Positions 42,952-53,113 of a DNA stretch of 64,000 nucleotides are shown one piece after another. The notes beneath the pieces are model-generated. The model worked only from the letters and a program-made list of their open reading frames with translations. It was not told where the DNA came from and did not search any database. Origin of the DNA: Natronococcus sp. AD-5 (lineage in GTDB: Archaea; Halobacteriota; Halobacteria; Halobacteriales; Natrialbaceae); the NCBI RefSeq assembly GCF_030734285.1, contig NZ_CP132294.1:1798001-1862000 (forward strand). Direction: 5' to 3'. A program made the position numbers and the translations under genes. Numbering within the stretch: position 1 is the first letter of the stretch; the number at the start of each line of letters is the position of its first letter.

Positions 42952-44624
42952 TGGCGGAGGATCGCGAACACTACGAGGCCGTCGTCGTCGGCTGCGGCCC
43001 CGGCGGGGCCGCGGCGGCCGCCCGACTCGCGGAGCACGGCATCGAGACGCTCGTCCTGGAACGCGGCGTCGAGGCGGGCTCGAAGAACGTCTCCGGCGGA
43101 CTAATTTACGCCGAGGAGTCGGCTCCCTACACGATCGACGACCTCTTCGAGGGCTTCCGCGAGGAGGCGGCCGAACGACCCGTCACCGACTACCAGATCC
43201 ACAACATCGCGGGGAACAAGGTCAAGACCTACGACCTGACCGACCTCCACGAGCACGACACCGCCTGGTGCGACGCCGTGCTCCGCCGGAAGATGGATGC
43301 CTGGCTCGAAGCCCGCGTCCACGAGAAGACGAGCGAGACGGGCGGCGGCGTCCTGACGAACGTCCGGGTGAACGGCCTCCTCCGAGAGGACGGTGAGATC
43401 GTCGGCGTCACCTGCGACGAACTCGACCCGATCGAGGCGGACCTGATCGTCGCCGCCGACGGCGTCAACTCCGAACTGGCCCGCGACGCCGGCCTCATGG
43501 ACTGGGAGGAGCCCGACGAGTGGTTCCAGGGCGTCAAAGCCGTCGTCGACATGGAGCCCGACGTCGTCAACGACCGGTTCGATATCGACGAGGACGAGGG
43601 CGCCGCCCACCTGTTCTCGGGCGACCTCTTCGAGGACGTCCGGGGCGGCGGCTTCCTCTACACCAACGACGACTCGCTGTCGATCGGGACCGTCTTCCAC
43701 CTCGACAGCCTCGTCGCCGAGCGGGCCGAACCCCACGAACTGCTCGACGCGCTGCTCACCCATCCCGTGATGGCCCACTGGCTCGGCGACGAGTACGAGG
43801 AACGCGAGTACGCCGCGAAGCTCGTCCCCGACTCGAAGAAGGTCGCTCACCGCGAGCCCTACCGCGACCGCCTCGTCCTCGTCGGCGACGCCGCCGGCCA
43901 GATGCAGGCCCAGGGGCCGATCATCAAAGGGATGAACCACGCCGTCACCGCCGGCGCGCTCGCGGCCGACGCTTTTGCCATCACGCGCGGGAACACCGAC
44001 CCGGAGGCCGCCGGTCGCCGCTACGCGAAGCTGCTCGAGGGATCGGGCACGATGGACAAGCTTCGCCCGCGGCAGTACGACCTCGCTCGCGCGGTCGGCG
44101 AGCGAGACGCCATCACGAACGTCGTCGAACGGGTACTCGATTCGCCCGTCGGCAGCGTCGCGATCGGCAATCCGATCGCCGACCGCGTCCTGAAACGGGC
44201 GTACAACTCGCCGTTTCTGGTGTCGATGCTTCCCGACACCCGCACCGGCTACGTCACGGTGCCGGCGATCGTCGGCGAGGAGCACGGTCGGACGATTCAC
44301 TGGGAGAACGAGGTCGAACCGCCGAGTCTCGAGGCTCGCATCGGCGACCTCACCTACAACACCGACGTCGGCAACCCGCACATCGAACTGGTAGACGACT
44401 CCGCGGAGGCCAGCGAGGCCGCCGTCTACGCCTGCCCCGTCAGCGCCGAGGACTTCGGCGGCGGCTGCTACCGCACGGAGCGGGTCAAGGCGAACGGCGA
44501 CGAAGAGACGGTCGTCAGCCTCGACACCCAGCCCTGCGTCGAGTGCGGCACCTGCGCGATCGTCGCCGACACCGCCTGGGAACACCCCCGCGGCGGCAAG
44601 GGCGTCGAGTACCGCGAGGGGTAA
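42951..44624 (+). CDS. fixC: ETF-quinone oxidoreductase-like FixC with FixX-type ferredoxin tail
   Basis: A 557-residue flavoprotein. The N-terminal dinucleotide fold GCGPGGAAAAARLAEHG binds FAD; NVSGGLIYAEE and the DAAGQMQAQGPIIKGMNHAV region are the family signature. The last roughly 65 residues read YACPVSAEDFGGGCY and PCVECGTCAIVADTAW, the Cys pattern of FixX ferredoxin, so FixC and FixX are fused, as in ETF:quinone oxidoreductases. It passes electrons from FixAB to quinone. Its ATG shares TGATG with the fixB stop. Confidence 0.92.
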   Translation: MAEDREHYEAVVVGCGPGGAAAAARLAEHGIETLVLERGVEAGSKNVSGGLIYAEESAPYTIDDLFEGFREEAAERPVTDYQIHNIAGNKVKTYDLTDLHEHDTAWCDAVLRRKMDAWLEARVHEKTSETGGGVLTNVRVNGLLREDGEIVGVTCDELDPIEADLIVAADGVNSELARDAGLMDWEEPDEWFQGVKAVVDMEPDVVNDRFDIDEDEGAAHLFSGDLFEDVRGGGFLYTNDDSLSIGTVFHLDSLVAERAEPHELLDALLTHPVMAHWLGDEYEEREYAAKLVPDSKKVAHREPYRDRLVLVGDAAGQMQAQGPIIKGMNHAVTAGALAADAFAITRGNTDPEAAGRRYAKLLEGSGTMDKLRPRQYDLARAVGERDAITNVVERVLDSPVGSVAIGNPIADRVLKRAYNSPFLVSMLPDTRTGYVTVPAIVGEEHGRTIHWENEVEPPSLEARIGDLTYNTDVGNPHIELVDDSAEASEAAVYACPVSAEDFGGGCYRTERVKANGDEETVVSLDTQPCVECGTCAIVADTAWEHPRGGKGVEYREG

Positions 44625-44625
44625 C

Positions 44626-45024
44626 GTGACTCGGTACGGCCCCAGAATCGCCGCGCTCGCCCGCCGGGCCGAGCGCGACCGGCGGGCGTTCGACCCGCGA
44701 TCCGCGGGGCCGGACGACGCCGTCGAGTACCTGCGCGACGGGGCCGGCCAGGCCGTCTGGCTCTACGTCGAGGCCCGCACCGGCGGCCGGATGGTGCCGT
44801 TTTCCGAGCCCGAACTGACGGCCCTGCGCGAGGCGATGAACTGCTGGTTCGAGCTGTACGCCCGCTGTCACGGCGTCGAGCTCGAGGCCGAGTTCACCGT
44901 CCGGGAGGCGGCCGAACTCCTGCTCGAGACGCGCAACGTCGTCGATACGGCGCAGCTGCTGACGTGCGTGCCCGAACGAAGGAAAACGCGGACGTCCGGA
45001 ACGCATCGCTCGAGCGAGCCGTAA
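44626..45024 (+). CDS. conserved small protein at the end of the fix operon
   Basis: 132 residues, GTG start one base after the fixC stop (44622-44624 then 44626). MTRYGPRIAALARRAERDRR and the centre NCWFELYARCHGVELEAEFT suggest a helical bundle. Two Cys in the central region and one near 114; no known motif. I do not recognise the family with certainty. Its place in the fix operon makes an accessory to the ETF system likely. The C-terminus is basic, Arg/Thr-rich and probably disordered. Confidence 0.65.
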   Translation: MTRYGPRIAALARRAERDRRAFDPRSAGPDDAVEYLRDGAGQAVWLYVEARTGGRMVPFSEPELTALREAMNCWFELYARCHGVELEAEFTVREAAELLLETRNVVDTAQLLTCVPERRKTRTSGTHRSSEP

Positions 45025-45052
45025 CGCCGGCTGAAAACGGGATTTTCCGAAC

Positions 45053-46780
45053 TCAGGCCGCAGCCTGTTCGATCCAGCTCTCGGCGCGTTCCTCGGTCAC
45101 TTTTGCGGCTTCCGCGACGGTCTCGACGTCTGCGTACGCGAGATCGTCGAGCGTGGTGATACCCGCGTCCGCGAGGCGCTCCCGGTACATCGAGTCGAGG
45201 CCGTCGATGAGCTCGAGTCGGCGCTCGAACTCCCGTTCGCGGCCCGCCGATTCCGGCGAGCCGCGTCGCCGTAGCGTTCCGGTATCCGAGCGCGACCGGT
45301 CGGCAGCCTCTGCGGGATCGGGGGCCATCGTCTGGAGCAGCTCGAACCCCTGGCGCTGGAGCGCCATCTGTCCGCGGAGCGCGCTTATCGCGATCCCGTT
45401 GACGTCCCGCTGGACCGCGAGGCTATCCTCGAGCAGTTGCTGGCTCTGCGCGATCGCCGCTTGCTGGGCGTCGAACAGCTCCGCGACCGCCGAGTCGACG
45501 TCACCCCGCTCCCGGCGGCTTCGATCGGCCTCGTCGGTCGCGGGTTCGTCCGTCGTCGCCGGCTCGTCGGTGCGGTGGTCCGGTGCCGGCTCCGCCTCGA
45601 GAGCCGCGTGACTCGCCGGCTCCATCGAACGAGGGCCGGCCGCGCCGATCGTCTCGGTGTCGGTTTGCGGACCCGGGAACGGGTCGGCGTCGACCGCGGT
45701 GTCTCCCTCGCGGTCCGTTTCCGCCGCCGGTTCGACGTCGACCCCCCGGTCCAGTTCCTCGGCGAGATTCATCTCCTCGGTCGGTTGTTCGCCCGCGTTG
45801 CGGTCGGGTGCCGCCGGCGGGGCGTCCTCCTCGATCGCGTCGAAATCGACGCCCCGTTCGATCTCGTCGACGAGATCCACCTCCTCGGTTTCGGGCCGTT
45901 CCGGCGATTCTTCCGTCGGTTCCGCTGCCGACTCGAGGTCGGGGCCCCGCTCGAGTTCGTCGGCGAGATCCACCGCCTCGGGCCCGCGTTCCGCGGCTTC
46001 CGCAGCCGCGGATTCGTCGCCTTCCGCGCGTTCGGATTCCGCGTCGGCGGCGCTCTCGTCCGTCTCGGACGCCTCGTCACCCTTCGGCTCGTCGATCACG
46101 TCCATCGCCTCGGCGTCTCCGGGGCTCTCGCTCCGGTCCAGTTCGTCCGGCTCGCTCCGTTCCGCGGCCGTTCCCTCCGCGGTCGAGTCCGATTCCGGGG
46201 TGTCGCCGTGCGCTTCGCCCGTTTCCAGTTCCTCGGGCACGTCCGTCATCTCGGCCGTTTCGCCGCCGACGGTTTCGGTCGTCTCGTCCATCGTCTCGCG
46301 GACCTCGCTCTCCGCCGGCGGCTCGACCTTCGCTCCGCGGTTCAGTTCGTCTTCGAGATCCTCCGCGGTCGCCGCCGTCTCTCCGGAATTTCCCGGCGCT
46401 TCGGTCGACGCTTCTCGGTCCGCTTCCTCGAGGCGATCGGGGTCGGGTTCCGCGCTCCGCGTCGCAGCGGCGTCGGCTTCGAGCCCCGTATCGGGAGCCG
46501 TTTCGTCCGTCTCGTCGGCCGCGGGCCCCATCGCTTCGTCCAGCGACGCCGTCTCGAGACGAATCTCTTCGTCCGTGATCTCGTCGACCGCATCCGGCCG
46601 GACCGAGACCGTTTCTCGCGCTCGCGTCCACCCGAGCGCTGCCCGGATCGAGTCCATCACGCCCGCCCTGGGTTCGACCTGCGCGACGCCGCCTTCGACC
46701 GCCGTGACGGTCCCGATAGTCTCCCCGTTCGCGTCCTCGACGGTCTTCTCGAGGTCGTCGTCCGTAAACTGTGCGCTCAT
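45053..46780 (-). CDS. acidic repeat protein with C-terminal helix-hairpin-helix domain
   Basis: A 575-residue protein in three parts. Residues 5-50 look like a PRC-barrel-type domain (DDLEKTVEDANGETIGTVTA). Residues about 75-425 are Glu/Asp/Ala-rich and contain four copies of a 16-residue motif, about L-[AV]-[DE]-E-[LI]-x-R-G, beginning at 139, 268, 299 and 335. Residues 430-480 are a likely coiled coil (AVAELFDAQQAAIAQSQQLL), and 520-575 a DNA-binding helix-hairpin-helix (LELIDGLDSMYRERLADAGI, DDLAYADVETVAEAAKV). The family is not recognised. ATG 46780 gives the natural start; the frame extends to 46825. Adjacent to phoU on the same strand but separate by 307 bp. Confidence 0.78.
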   Translation of the reverse strand: MSAQFTDDDLEKTVEDANGETIGTVTAVEGGVAQVEPRAGVMDSIRAALGWTRARETVSVRPDAVDEITDEEIRLETASLDEAMGPAADETDETAPDTGLEADAAATRSAEPDPDRLEEADREASTEAPGNSGETAATAEDLEDELNRGAKVEPPAESEVRETMDETTETVGGETAEMTDVPEELETGEAHGDTPESDSTAEGTAAERSEPDELDRSESPGDAEAMDVIDEPKGDEASETDESAADAESERAEGDESAAAEAAERGPEAVDLADELERGPDLESAAEPTEESPERPETEEVDLVDEIERGVDFDAIEEDAPPAAPDRNAGEQPTEEMNLAEELDRGVDVEPAAETDREGDTAVDADPFPGPQTDTETIGAAGPRSMEPASHAALEAEPAPDHRTDEPATTDEPATDEADRSRRERGDVDSAVAELFDAQQAAIAQSQQLLEDSLAVQRDVNGIAISALRGQMALQRQGFELLQTMAPDPAEAADRSRSDTGTLRRRGSPESAGREREFERRLELIDGLDSMYRERLADAGITTLDDLAYADVETVAEAAKVTEERAESWIEQAAA

Positions 46781-47087
46781 GAGCGGACCTAGCATTCCTC
46801 CGGGGCAAGCGTATGCTGCCTGCATCCGCGGGGAACACGCACCGGCGGCGCTGGCAGTTCGGTGCCGCCCGAAAGCGAGCGCTGCGGCTCGTACGCGATC
46901 GACAGCTCGGAACGACGGGAGTCGGTCTCGTCACCGGTTACTGTCACCGCTGCGGATCGAACGGGACGTGGATCACCAACAGGGGTGCGAACGTGATTGA
47001 CCCGACATACGCTACCCGCGTCTCTCACCACAATCATCCCGTCCGAAAAACGACCGGCGGACCGTCGCGTAACGCAGAACGGAGCGG
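46781..47087. other. intergenic region between repeat protein and phoU
   Basis: About 307 bp. The open frames here have no recognisable content. It must hold the promoter of the repeat protein and the end of the pst-phoU transcript; I see no clear site. Confidence 0.3.
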
Positions 47088-47759
47088 TCAGTAGATGAGT
47101 TCGTCGTCGTTTTCGACCATGTACAGCGTTCGGGCGGCGATGTTCACCGCGTGATCGCCGACGCGCTCGAGGTCGCGAATGGTCAACAGCAGCCGCGAGA
47201 CGTCCTGTAGGAGTCGCTCGACTTCGTCGGGCGACTCGAGTTCGCGCTCGATGAGGTCCCGGACGACGATCTCGCTCGCCCGCTCGGCGAACCGATCGAC
47301 GTCGTCGTCGCGGGCGGCGAGTTCGCGACAGGCGTCGGTGTTCTCGGTGTCGTAGGCGATCATCGAATCCTCGATCATCTCGAGCGTGAGACCGCCCATC
47401 TCCTGGACGTCGACGTCGGGGAACCGGTCGTCCTCGGCGTCGAGCGTGTACTCGCCGAGGTTGACCGCGAGGTCGCCGATCCGTTCTAAGTCGGTGATGA
47501 TCTTGAACGTCGACGCGATAAAGCGGAGGTCGCTCGCGACGGGTTGTTGCAGCGCCAGCAGTTCGATGCACTCCTGCTCGAGATCGAGGTACATTCGGTT
47601 GACCTCGCCGTCGCCTTCGATCACCTCCCGCGCGAGATCCTCGTCCTTCTGCTCGAGTGCGTCAAGTCCCATGCGAAGCCGCTCCATGACGACCTCGCTC
47701 ATGTAGAGGACGTCCTCGCGGAGCGTCGTAAGTTTCTCCTGATACGATTTCCTGGCCAT
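47088..47759 (-). CDS. phoU: phosphate signalling protein PhoU
   Basis: A 223-residue all-helical PhoU with two repeat bundles carrying the metal-binding motif (E/D)xxxD: LERIGDLAVNLGEY (first) and LERVGDHAVNIAAR (second). MARKSYQEKLTTLREDVLYM is the typical start. PhoU inhibits phosphate import by PstSCAB when phosphate is plentiful. It is the last gene of the pst operon, 134 bp after pstB. Confidence 0.96.
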   Translation of the reverse strand: MARKSYQEKLTTLREDVLYMSEVVMERLRMGLDALEQKDEDLAREVIEGDGEVNRMYLDLEQECIELLALQQPVASDLRFIASTFKIITDLERIGDLAVNLGEYTLDAEDDRFPDVDVQEMGGLTLEMIEDSMIAYDTENTDACRELAARDDDVDRFAERASEIVVRDLIERELESPDEVERLLQDVSRLLLTIRDLERVGDHAVNIAARTLYMVENDDELIY

Positions 47760-47893
47760 ATCAGAGACACTTCGTCCCTTCTTGATGTAGTTTGCGCCTG
47801 CTGGTATTTTCTCGGCTATTCGTCCGAAATGTCGTACGAAGAGTTGACGATTGGAGTGTGATACCCGTATCCGAAAGCGAAACCGAACGCGTC

Positions 47894-48640
47894 CTATCCG
47901 AACTTGCCGGTGATGTAATCCTCGACGCGATCGTGCTCCGGATTCTCGAAGATCTTGGTGGTGTCGTCGAACTCGACGAGATTGCCGCCGGTGAGGAAGA
48001 CGGCCGTCTTGTCGGAGATCCGCGCGGCCTGTTGCATGTTGTGGGTGACGATCGCGACCGTGTACTCTTCGGCGAGCTCCTCGACGAGGTCCTCGATCTT
48101 CGAGGTCGCGACCGGGTCCAGCGCCGAGGCCGGCTCGTCCATCAGGATCACTTCGGGATCGGCCGCGATCGCGCGGGCGATGCAGAGGCGCTGTTGCTGG
48201 CCGCCCGAGAGGTCGAGGCCGCTCTCGTCGAGCTGGTCTTCGACCTCGTCCAGGAGCGCGGCGCGCTCGAGCGCGGTGTGGACCTTTTCTTCAATATCGT
48301 CGTCTTTGCCCTGGACGCGCAGGCCGTAGGCGACGTTGTCGAAGATGCTCTTCGGGAAGGGGTTGGGTTTCTGGAAGACCATCCCGATCTTTCGGCGGAG
48401 CGCGACGGGGTCGACGTCCTCGTCGTAGACGTTTTTCCCGCGGAAGTAGAGGTCGCCCTCGACGCGAGCGACGTCGATGAGGTCGTTCATCCGGTTGATT
48501 GAGCGCAGGAATGTGGACTTCCCGCAGCCCGACGGGCCGATGAGCGCCGTCACCTGCTTTTCGGGAATGTCCATCGTGACTCCCTGAAGCGCCCGATCGT
48601 CGCCGTAGAAGACGTCGAGGTCGCGTACCTCGAGGATCGT
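47894..48640. repeat. pstB duplication, copy 1
   Basis: About 745 bp nearly identical, also at silent sites, to 52083-52829 in the same orientation, offset 4189 bp. The region after the ATPase core (towards each N-terminus) is unrelated. Confidence 0.9.
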
Positions 48641-48748
48641 CTCCTCCCGGGGGTCGCCGATTCGATCGGCGGGACCGTCGGTAGTCGCCGTCGATGCGGT
48701 CCGCTGGCCGTCGGTCTGTTCCGTCTCGAGGGTAGCGTGTCGTGTCAT
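47894..48748 (-). CDS. pstB: phosphate ABC transporter ATPase, operon copy
   Basis: A 284-residue ATPase. Walker [22 protein letters not shown]-loop [20 protein letters not shown], signature [20 protein letters not shown], Walker [17 protein letters not shown] and H-loop [13 protein letters not shown] all present. It energises high-affinity phosphate uptake with PstC and PstA. Overlaps pstA by 4 bp (48745-48748). The first about 40 residues are an acidic, non-conserved leader. Nearly identical to the second copy at 52083 over its last about 240 residues. Confidence 0.97.
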   Translation of the reverse strand: MTRHATLETEQTDGQRTASTATTDGPADRIGDPREETILEVRDLDVFYGDDRALQGVTMDIPEKQVTALIGPSGCGKSTFLRSINRMNDLIDVARVEGDLYFRGKNVYDEDVDPVALRRKIGMVFQKPNPFPKSIFDNVAYGLRVQGKDDDIEEKVHTALERAALLDEVEDQLDESGLDLSGGQQQRLCIARAIAADPEVILMDEPASALDPVATSKIEDLVEELAEEYTVAIVTHNMQQAARISDKTAVFLTGGNLVEFDDTTKIFENPEHDRVEDYITGKFG

Positions 48749-49680
48749 TGTCCGTTCTTCTGCTGATACTTATTCCGAATGAGGATCGCGATCGAGTTGA
48801 TCGACAGCAGGATGACCAGCAGCGTCACCACGCCGGCCGCGACGACCCCGTACTGGAACTGCATCTCGGGTCGATCCGCCCAGGTGAAGATCTGCATGGG
48901 CATGGCGCTGACCTTACTGAACAGGCTGTTCGGAACGCCGAACACCGCCGTCGGGGCGCCGATCATGATCAACGGAGCCGTTTCGCCGATCGCTCGGCCG
49001 AGGGCCAGGATCGTCCCGGTGAGGATTCCGGGCATCGCTCGCGGCAGGATGACGTTACGTATGGTCTGCCACTTCGTCGCGCCCATCCCGTAGCTGGCTT
49101 GCCGCTGGGAGTCGGGAACCGACCGGATCGCCTCCTGCGCCGAGATGATGACGATCGGCAGGATGAGCAGCGAGACGGTAAAGCCCGCGACCAGCAGCGT
49201 CCCGAACCCGAGGTTCAACAGGCTCACGAACAGGCCGAGTCCGAGCAGTCCGTAGACGACCGAGGGGACGCCGGCGAGGTTGGCGATGTTGAGCTGGATA
49301 AACTGCGTGAGGTAGCCGTCGCTGGCGTACTCCTCGAGGTAGATCGCCGCGCCGACGCCGAGCGGAAACGTGATCAGCGCGATCACGATCATGAGCGCGA
49401 TCGAGCCGACGATCGCCGGGAAGAAGCCGGCGTCGTACGGATCGCTGAAGCTCGGCGGGTTCGTAAGGAACTGCCAGTCGATCCACGGTCCGTGTTGGGC
49501 GTCGAACAGCGCCAGCGCGTCGACGAGGACGTTCACCAGCAGTGCGGCGAGCGCCAGGATCCCGACCAGCGCCGCCGCGAGGGTGAGCCACCGGAACGCG
49601 ACGTCTTTCGTCCGGCTCACCCGGCCGAAGGCCGGCTCCGACGCGTCGGTCAGGTCCGGACGATCCGTTTCCGACGACAT
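48745..49680 (-). CDS. pstA: phosphate ABC transporter permease PstA
   Basis: A 311-residue permease. Six hydrophobic helices and the EAA-like loop ([20 protein letters not shown]) are visible, with [20 protein letters not shown] typical of PstA. With PstC it makes the phosphate channel. ATG 49680 shares TAATG with the pstC stop; the much longer open frame above it reads as pstC in another frame. Confidence 0.95.
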   Translation of the reverse strand: MSSETDRPDLTDASEPAFGRVSRTKDVAFRWLTLAAALVGILALAALLVNVLVDALALFDAQHGPWIDWQFLTNPPSFSDPYDAGFFPAIVGSIALMIVIALITFPLGVGAAIYLEEYASDGYLTQFIQLNIANLAGVPSVVYGLLGLGLFVSLLNLGFGTLLVAGFTVSLLILPIVIISAQEAIRSVPDSQRQASYGMGATKWQTIRNVILPRAMPGILTGTILALGRAIGETAPLIMIGAPTAVFGVPNSLFSKVSAMPMQIFTWADRPEMQFQYGVVAAGVVTLLVILLSINSIAILIRNKYQQKNGQ

Positions 49681-50597
49681 TAGCGGTACACCTCCCGATA
49701 GCGCGACGAGACCCACTCGCTGACGAGATTCATTGCAAAGGTGATGACGAACAGCGTCAATCCGACCGCGAAGAGGCTCTTGTACTCCGTCGACTGACCG
49801 ACCACGTCGCTGGCCCCGAGCTGGACCATCGCGGCGGTCATCGTCTGGACCGACTCGAGGAACATCCCGCCGGGATCGGTCAGGTCGATCATGCGCGGCG
49901 TCTGTCCCGCCGCGATCGCGACGATCATCGTCTCGCCGATCGCCCGCGAGAGCGCGAGGATGTACGACGAGAGGATTCCCGACAGCGCCGCCGGCACGAC
50001 GACGGACGTCGAGACCGTGAACTTCGTCGCGCCGAGGCCGTAGCTCGCCTGCCGTAGCGAGTCGGGCACCGCGCTCATGGCGTCTTCGCTGATCGAGGAG
50101 ACCATCGGAATGATCATGATCCCGACCATGATCGACGCCGAGAGCGCGTTGAACGTTCCGATCGGGAGGATCCGATCGAGCACCGGCGTGACGTACACCA
50201 GCGCGAAGTATCCGTACACCACGGTCGGCACGCCAGCGAGCACCTCGAGGGCGGGTTTGAGGTACGCCCGTCGGCGCTCGGTGGCGTACTCGCTCAGGTA
50301 GATCGCCGTCAGCAGTCCGATCGGCAGGGCGATCAGCGCGGAGCCGAGCGTGATGATCAGCGTACCGGAGATCAGCGGCCACACGCCGTACACCTCGTTT
50401 TCCGGCGACCACGTCGTCTCCGTGAAGAACTCCGCGGGGGAGACGGCGGCGAAGAAGTCGACGGCATCGTACAGTAGCGTCGCGACGATCGCGATAGTCG
50501 TGAGGATCGACAGGAACGCACACAGCGCGAAGAGCGCCTTGAACGCGACGCCGCGAGCCGACCTGGCGCTGTCGTGCGTGAAGTCGGGTGCGCTCAT
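49680..50597 (-). CDS. pstC: phosphate ABC transporter permease PstC
   Basis: A 305-residue permease: helix [20 protein letters not shown] near the start, central [22 protein letters not shown]-type loop [20 protein letters not shown]. It pairs with PstA. Overlaps pstS by 4 bp (50594-50597) at its start. Confidence 0.95.
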   Translation of the reverse strand: MSAPDFTHDSARSARGVAFKALFALCAFLSILTTIAIVATLLYDAVDFFAAVSPAEFFTETTWSPENEVYGVWPLISGTLIITLGSALIALPIGLLTAIYLSEYATERRRAYLKPALEVLAGVPTVVYGYFALVYVTPVLDRILPIGTFNALSASIMVGIMIIPMVSSISEDAMSAVPDSLRQASYGLGATKFTVSTSVVVPAALSGILSSYILALSRAIGETMIVAIAAGQTPRMIDLTDPGGMFLESVQTMTAAMVQLGASDVVGQSTEYKSLFAVGLTLFVITFAMNLVSEWVSSRYREVYR

Positions 50598-51568
50598 TCG
50601 TCGGTCACCTCGTCGAGTACCGCTTCGAATTTATCGAGATTCTCGTCGCGCTCGTCCTCGGTAAGCGGGACGTAGCCGACCTCGTTGACGAGATCCGTCG
50701 ACGTCCGCTCGAGGTAAAAGCGGACGAAGTCGCGAACTTCGGGTCGCGTCAGCGACTGCTCGGCGACGTAGATGAAAAGCGGCCGGGAGAGGGGCGTGTA
50801 CTCCCCGGCTTTCGCCGTCTCGAGCGACGGTTCGACGCAACCGTTTCCGTCGTCGATTTCGAGAGCCTTGACCTCCTCCGGGTTCTCGTCGTAGTAGGCG
50901 AATCCGAAGTAGCCGACGGCGTACTCGTTGCCCTGGACCCCCCGAACGATCGTCCGGTCGCGCTCGGTGGCGTGGTAGTCGGTTCGGTGGGAGTCGTCGC
51001 CGAGGATCTCCTCGACGAAGTAGTCGAACGTCCCGGACGTCGTGTCCGCGCCGAAGAATTCGATCTCCTCGTCGGGCCACTCGTCGCGGACGTCGCTCCA
51101 GCGTTCGGCGCCACCGTCGCGCCAGAGTTCGTTGAGCTCCTCGACGGTGACGCAGTCGATCCAGTCGGCGTCGGGATTCACGACGACCGTCAGCGCGTCC
51201 GTCGCGACCGTGAACTCGATCGGCGTGACTCCGTTCTCGTCGCACTGTTCTATGTCGGCGTCGGCTATCTCGCGGCTGGCGTTGTTGATGTCCGTCATAC
51301 CCGGACAGAAGAAGTTCGAGAAGCCGCCGCCAGTCCCCGTTTGGCTGATCGAGACGGTGACGTCCTCCCGCTCCTTCGAGAATTCGGACGAAATCACCTC
51401 GGTGATGGGGAATACCGTCGAGCTGCCGGCGATGTTCACCTCCTTCGCCCTGGTCGACATCGAACCGACGCAGCCGGACAGTCCGGCCGCCGCTGCGACG
51501 CCCGTCCCGGCCAAAAAATGCCGCCGCCCGAGTTCGAACGACGGTGGTCCGGTGGTGTCTTTCGACAT
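50594..51568 (-). CDS. pstS: phosphate-binding protein PstS, Tat lipoprotein
   Basis: A 324-residue lipoprotein: [20 protein letters not shown] with Cys of the lipobox next, so it is Tat-exported and lipid-anchored. [20 protein letters not shown] and [17 protein letters not shown] hold the phosphate-binding Ser/Thr/Gly residues. It captures phosphate outside the membrane. ATG 51568 is preferred over GTG 51571. Its promoter carries the shared element at 51598-51623. Confidence 0.96.
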   Translation of the reverse strand: MSKDTTGPPSFELGRRHFLAGTGVAAAAGLSGCVGSMSTRAKEVNIAGSSTVFPITEVISSEFSKEREDVTVSISQTGTGGGFSNFFCPGMTDINNASREIADADIEQCDENGVTPIEFTVATDALTVVVNPDADWIDCVTVEELNELWRDGGAERWSDVRDEWPDEEIEFFGADTTSGTFDYFVEEILGDDSHRTDYHATERDRTIVRGVQGNEYAVGYFGFAYYDENPEEVKALEIDDGNGCVEPSLETAKAGEYTPLSRPLFIYVAEQSLTRPEVRDFVRFYLERTSTDLVNEVGYVPLTEDERDENLDKFEAVLDEVTDE

Positions 51569-52082
51569 CACTGAAGGATCACCAGCAGCCGAATAAGTAC
51601 CCTACTATGATAGCTATATAGACGGATATAGGTCAGGAGATCGGCCGATCGTGTTCGAGAACGCCGCCGTCGACGGCTCGAGACGGGCCCAAACGCGACA
51701 GTACGGGTTGAAAGCGCTACTGAGCGGATCGAATAGCGCGAGCGTATCGAGACAGACAGCGTCCCCGCGAGATAGTATATAGAACGAAGCGCGAGTACAG
51801 CCGTCTCCGTTCGCCGGCCGCTCCGCTCGTTGTCCTGAAAGTCGTACGCACCGATCACCGAGTAGCGGGCGCGAAAACCGAATCGATGGCGGAACCGGAT
51901 ACTGAACGAGACCGACTCGAGCGTTAGGCATCGATGCGCCTCCCCGCCCTCGAGCCGGCGGTGAATCGGTCCGACGCTCGAGGCCAGGACCGGCTCGGGG
52001 GTGCGTTACCGTATCGTACCGATAGACCGTCCGGCGCGTCGGCGACGGTCCGAACGAGCGAGGCGATTCGAGCCGATCGTCG
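51569..52082. other. region between the two pst transcription units
   Basis: About 510 bp without a convincing gene. Near 51598-51623 is the shared promoter element of pstS. The remainder shows no recognisable coding pattern; open frames here look accidental. Confidence 0.5.
51598..51623 (-). promoter_or_regulatory. shared pst promoter element (candidate phosphate box), pstS copy
   Basis: In the direction of the gene it reads CTATATAG, three bases, then TCATAGTAGGGTA, and runs into the TATA-like TACTTATT. It matches the element in front of the second pstB at 21 of 26 positions and has the same distance, 30 bp, to the start codon. Confidence 0.7.
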
Positions 52083-52829
52083 TTATCCGAACTTGCCGGT
52101 GATGTAGTCCTCGACGCGATCGCTCTCGGGATTCTCGAAGATCTTGGTGGTGTCGTCGAACTCGACGAGATTGCCGCCGGTGAGGAAGACGGCCGTCTTG
52201 TCGGAGATGCGGGCCGCCTGCTGCATGTTGTGGGTGACGATCGCGACCGTGTACTCTTCGGCGAGCTCCTCGATCAGGTCCTCGATCTTCGAGGTCGCGA
52301 CCGGGTCCAGCGCCGAGGCCGGCTCGTCCATCAGGATGACCTCCGGATCCGTCGCGATCGCGCGGGCGATGCAGAGGCGCTGTTGCTGGCCGCCCGAGAG
52401 GTCGAGGCCGCTCTCGTCGAGCTGGTCTTCGACCTCGTCCAGGAGCGCGGCGCGCTCGAGCGCGGTGTGGACCTTTTCTTCGATATCGTCGTCTTTGCCC
52501 TGGACGCGCAGGCCGTAGGCGACGTTGTCGAAGATGCTCTTCGGGAAGGGGTTGGGTTTCTGGAAGACCATCCCGATCTTTCGGCGGAGCGCGACGGGGT
52601 CGACGTCCTCGTCGTAGATGTTCTTCCCGCGGAAGTAGAGGTCGCCCTCGACGCGAGCGACGTCGATGAGGTCGTTCATCCGGTTGATTGAGCGCAGGAA
52701 TGTGGACTTCCCGCAGCCCGACGGGCCGATGAGCGCCGTCACCTGCTTTTCGGGAATGTCCATGTTGATCCCGTTGAGCGCCTGCGTATCGCCGTAGAAG
52801 ACGTCGAGGTCGCGGGCCTCGATGATCGC
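52083..52829. repeat. pstB duplication, copy 2
   Basis: Direct copy of 47894-48640; long runs of identical bases, for example the stretch covering the Walker A to Q-loop codons, include silent positions. Confidence 0.9.
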
Positions 52830-53084
52830 GTCGTCGAGCCGGGGCGAACCCAGCGGTTTGTCGGCGCTCGGCATCTCGGCGCCGGTCGTCGATCCCGCCG
52901 CAGTCGATGCGTGTTCAGTCTCCGAATTCCCGACCGTCTCGGATCCCCCGCTGTTCGCAGTCATACCGGTTGTCTTCGAATTGGCTCTGAGCAAGTTACC
53001 TGTTGCGAAACGCCCGCGATCGGAGCCGATCGACGCAACGGTCGATTTCAACCCGCCGAGCCGGCCGTTCGTCTCGTCGCTCAT
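52083..53084 (-). CDS. pstB2: phosphate ABC transporter ATPase, second copy with N-terminal extension
   Basis: A 333-residue PstB with all ATPase motifs ([49 protein letters not shown]) and about 85 extra N-terminal residues ([20 protein letters not shown] and a Ser/Thr/Glu-rich part) unlike the first copy. It has its own promoter with the shared element at 53114-53139, and no permease genes follow, so it must use the PstCA of the neighbouring operon or another permease. The label pstB2 is used only to separate the copies. Confidence 0.93.
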   Translation of the reverse strand: MSDETNGRLGGLKSTVASIGSDRGRFATGNLLRANSKTTGMTANSGGSETVGNSETEHASTAAGSTTGAEMPSADKPLGSPRLDDAIIEARDLDVFYGDTQALNGINMDIPEKQVTALIGPSGCGKSTFLRSINRMNDLIDVARVEGDLYFRGKNIYDEDVDPVALRRKIGMVFQKPNPFPKSIFDNVAYGLRVQGKDDDIEEKVHTALERAALLDEVEDQLDESGLDLSGGQQQRLCIARAIATDPEVILMDEPASALDPVATSKIEDLIEELAEEYTVAIVTHNMQQAARISDKTAVFLTGGNLVEFDDTTKIFENPESDRVEDYITGKFG

Positions 53085-53113
53085 TACGTCGTTCGAGGAC
53101 AGGATCGCCTAAA

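Noticed and set aside
51568-51931. Two minus-strand frames between the pst units
   Set aside because: No conserved motif, unusual composition; they overlap the pst promoter element.
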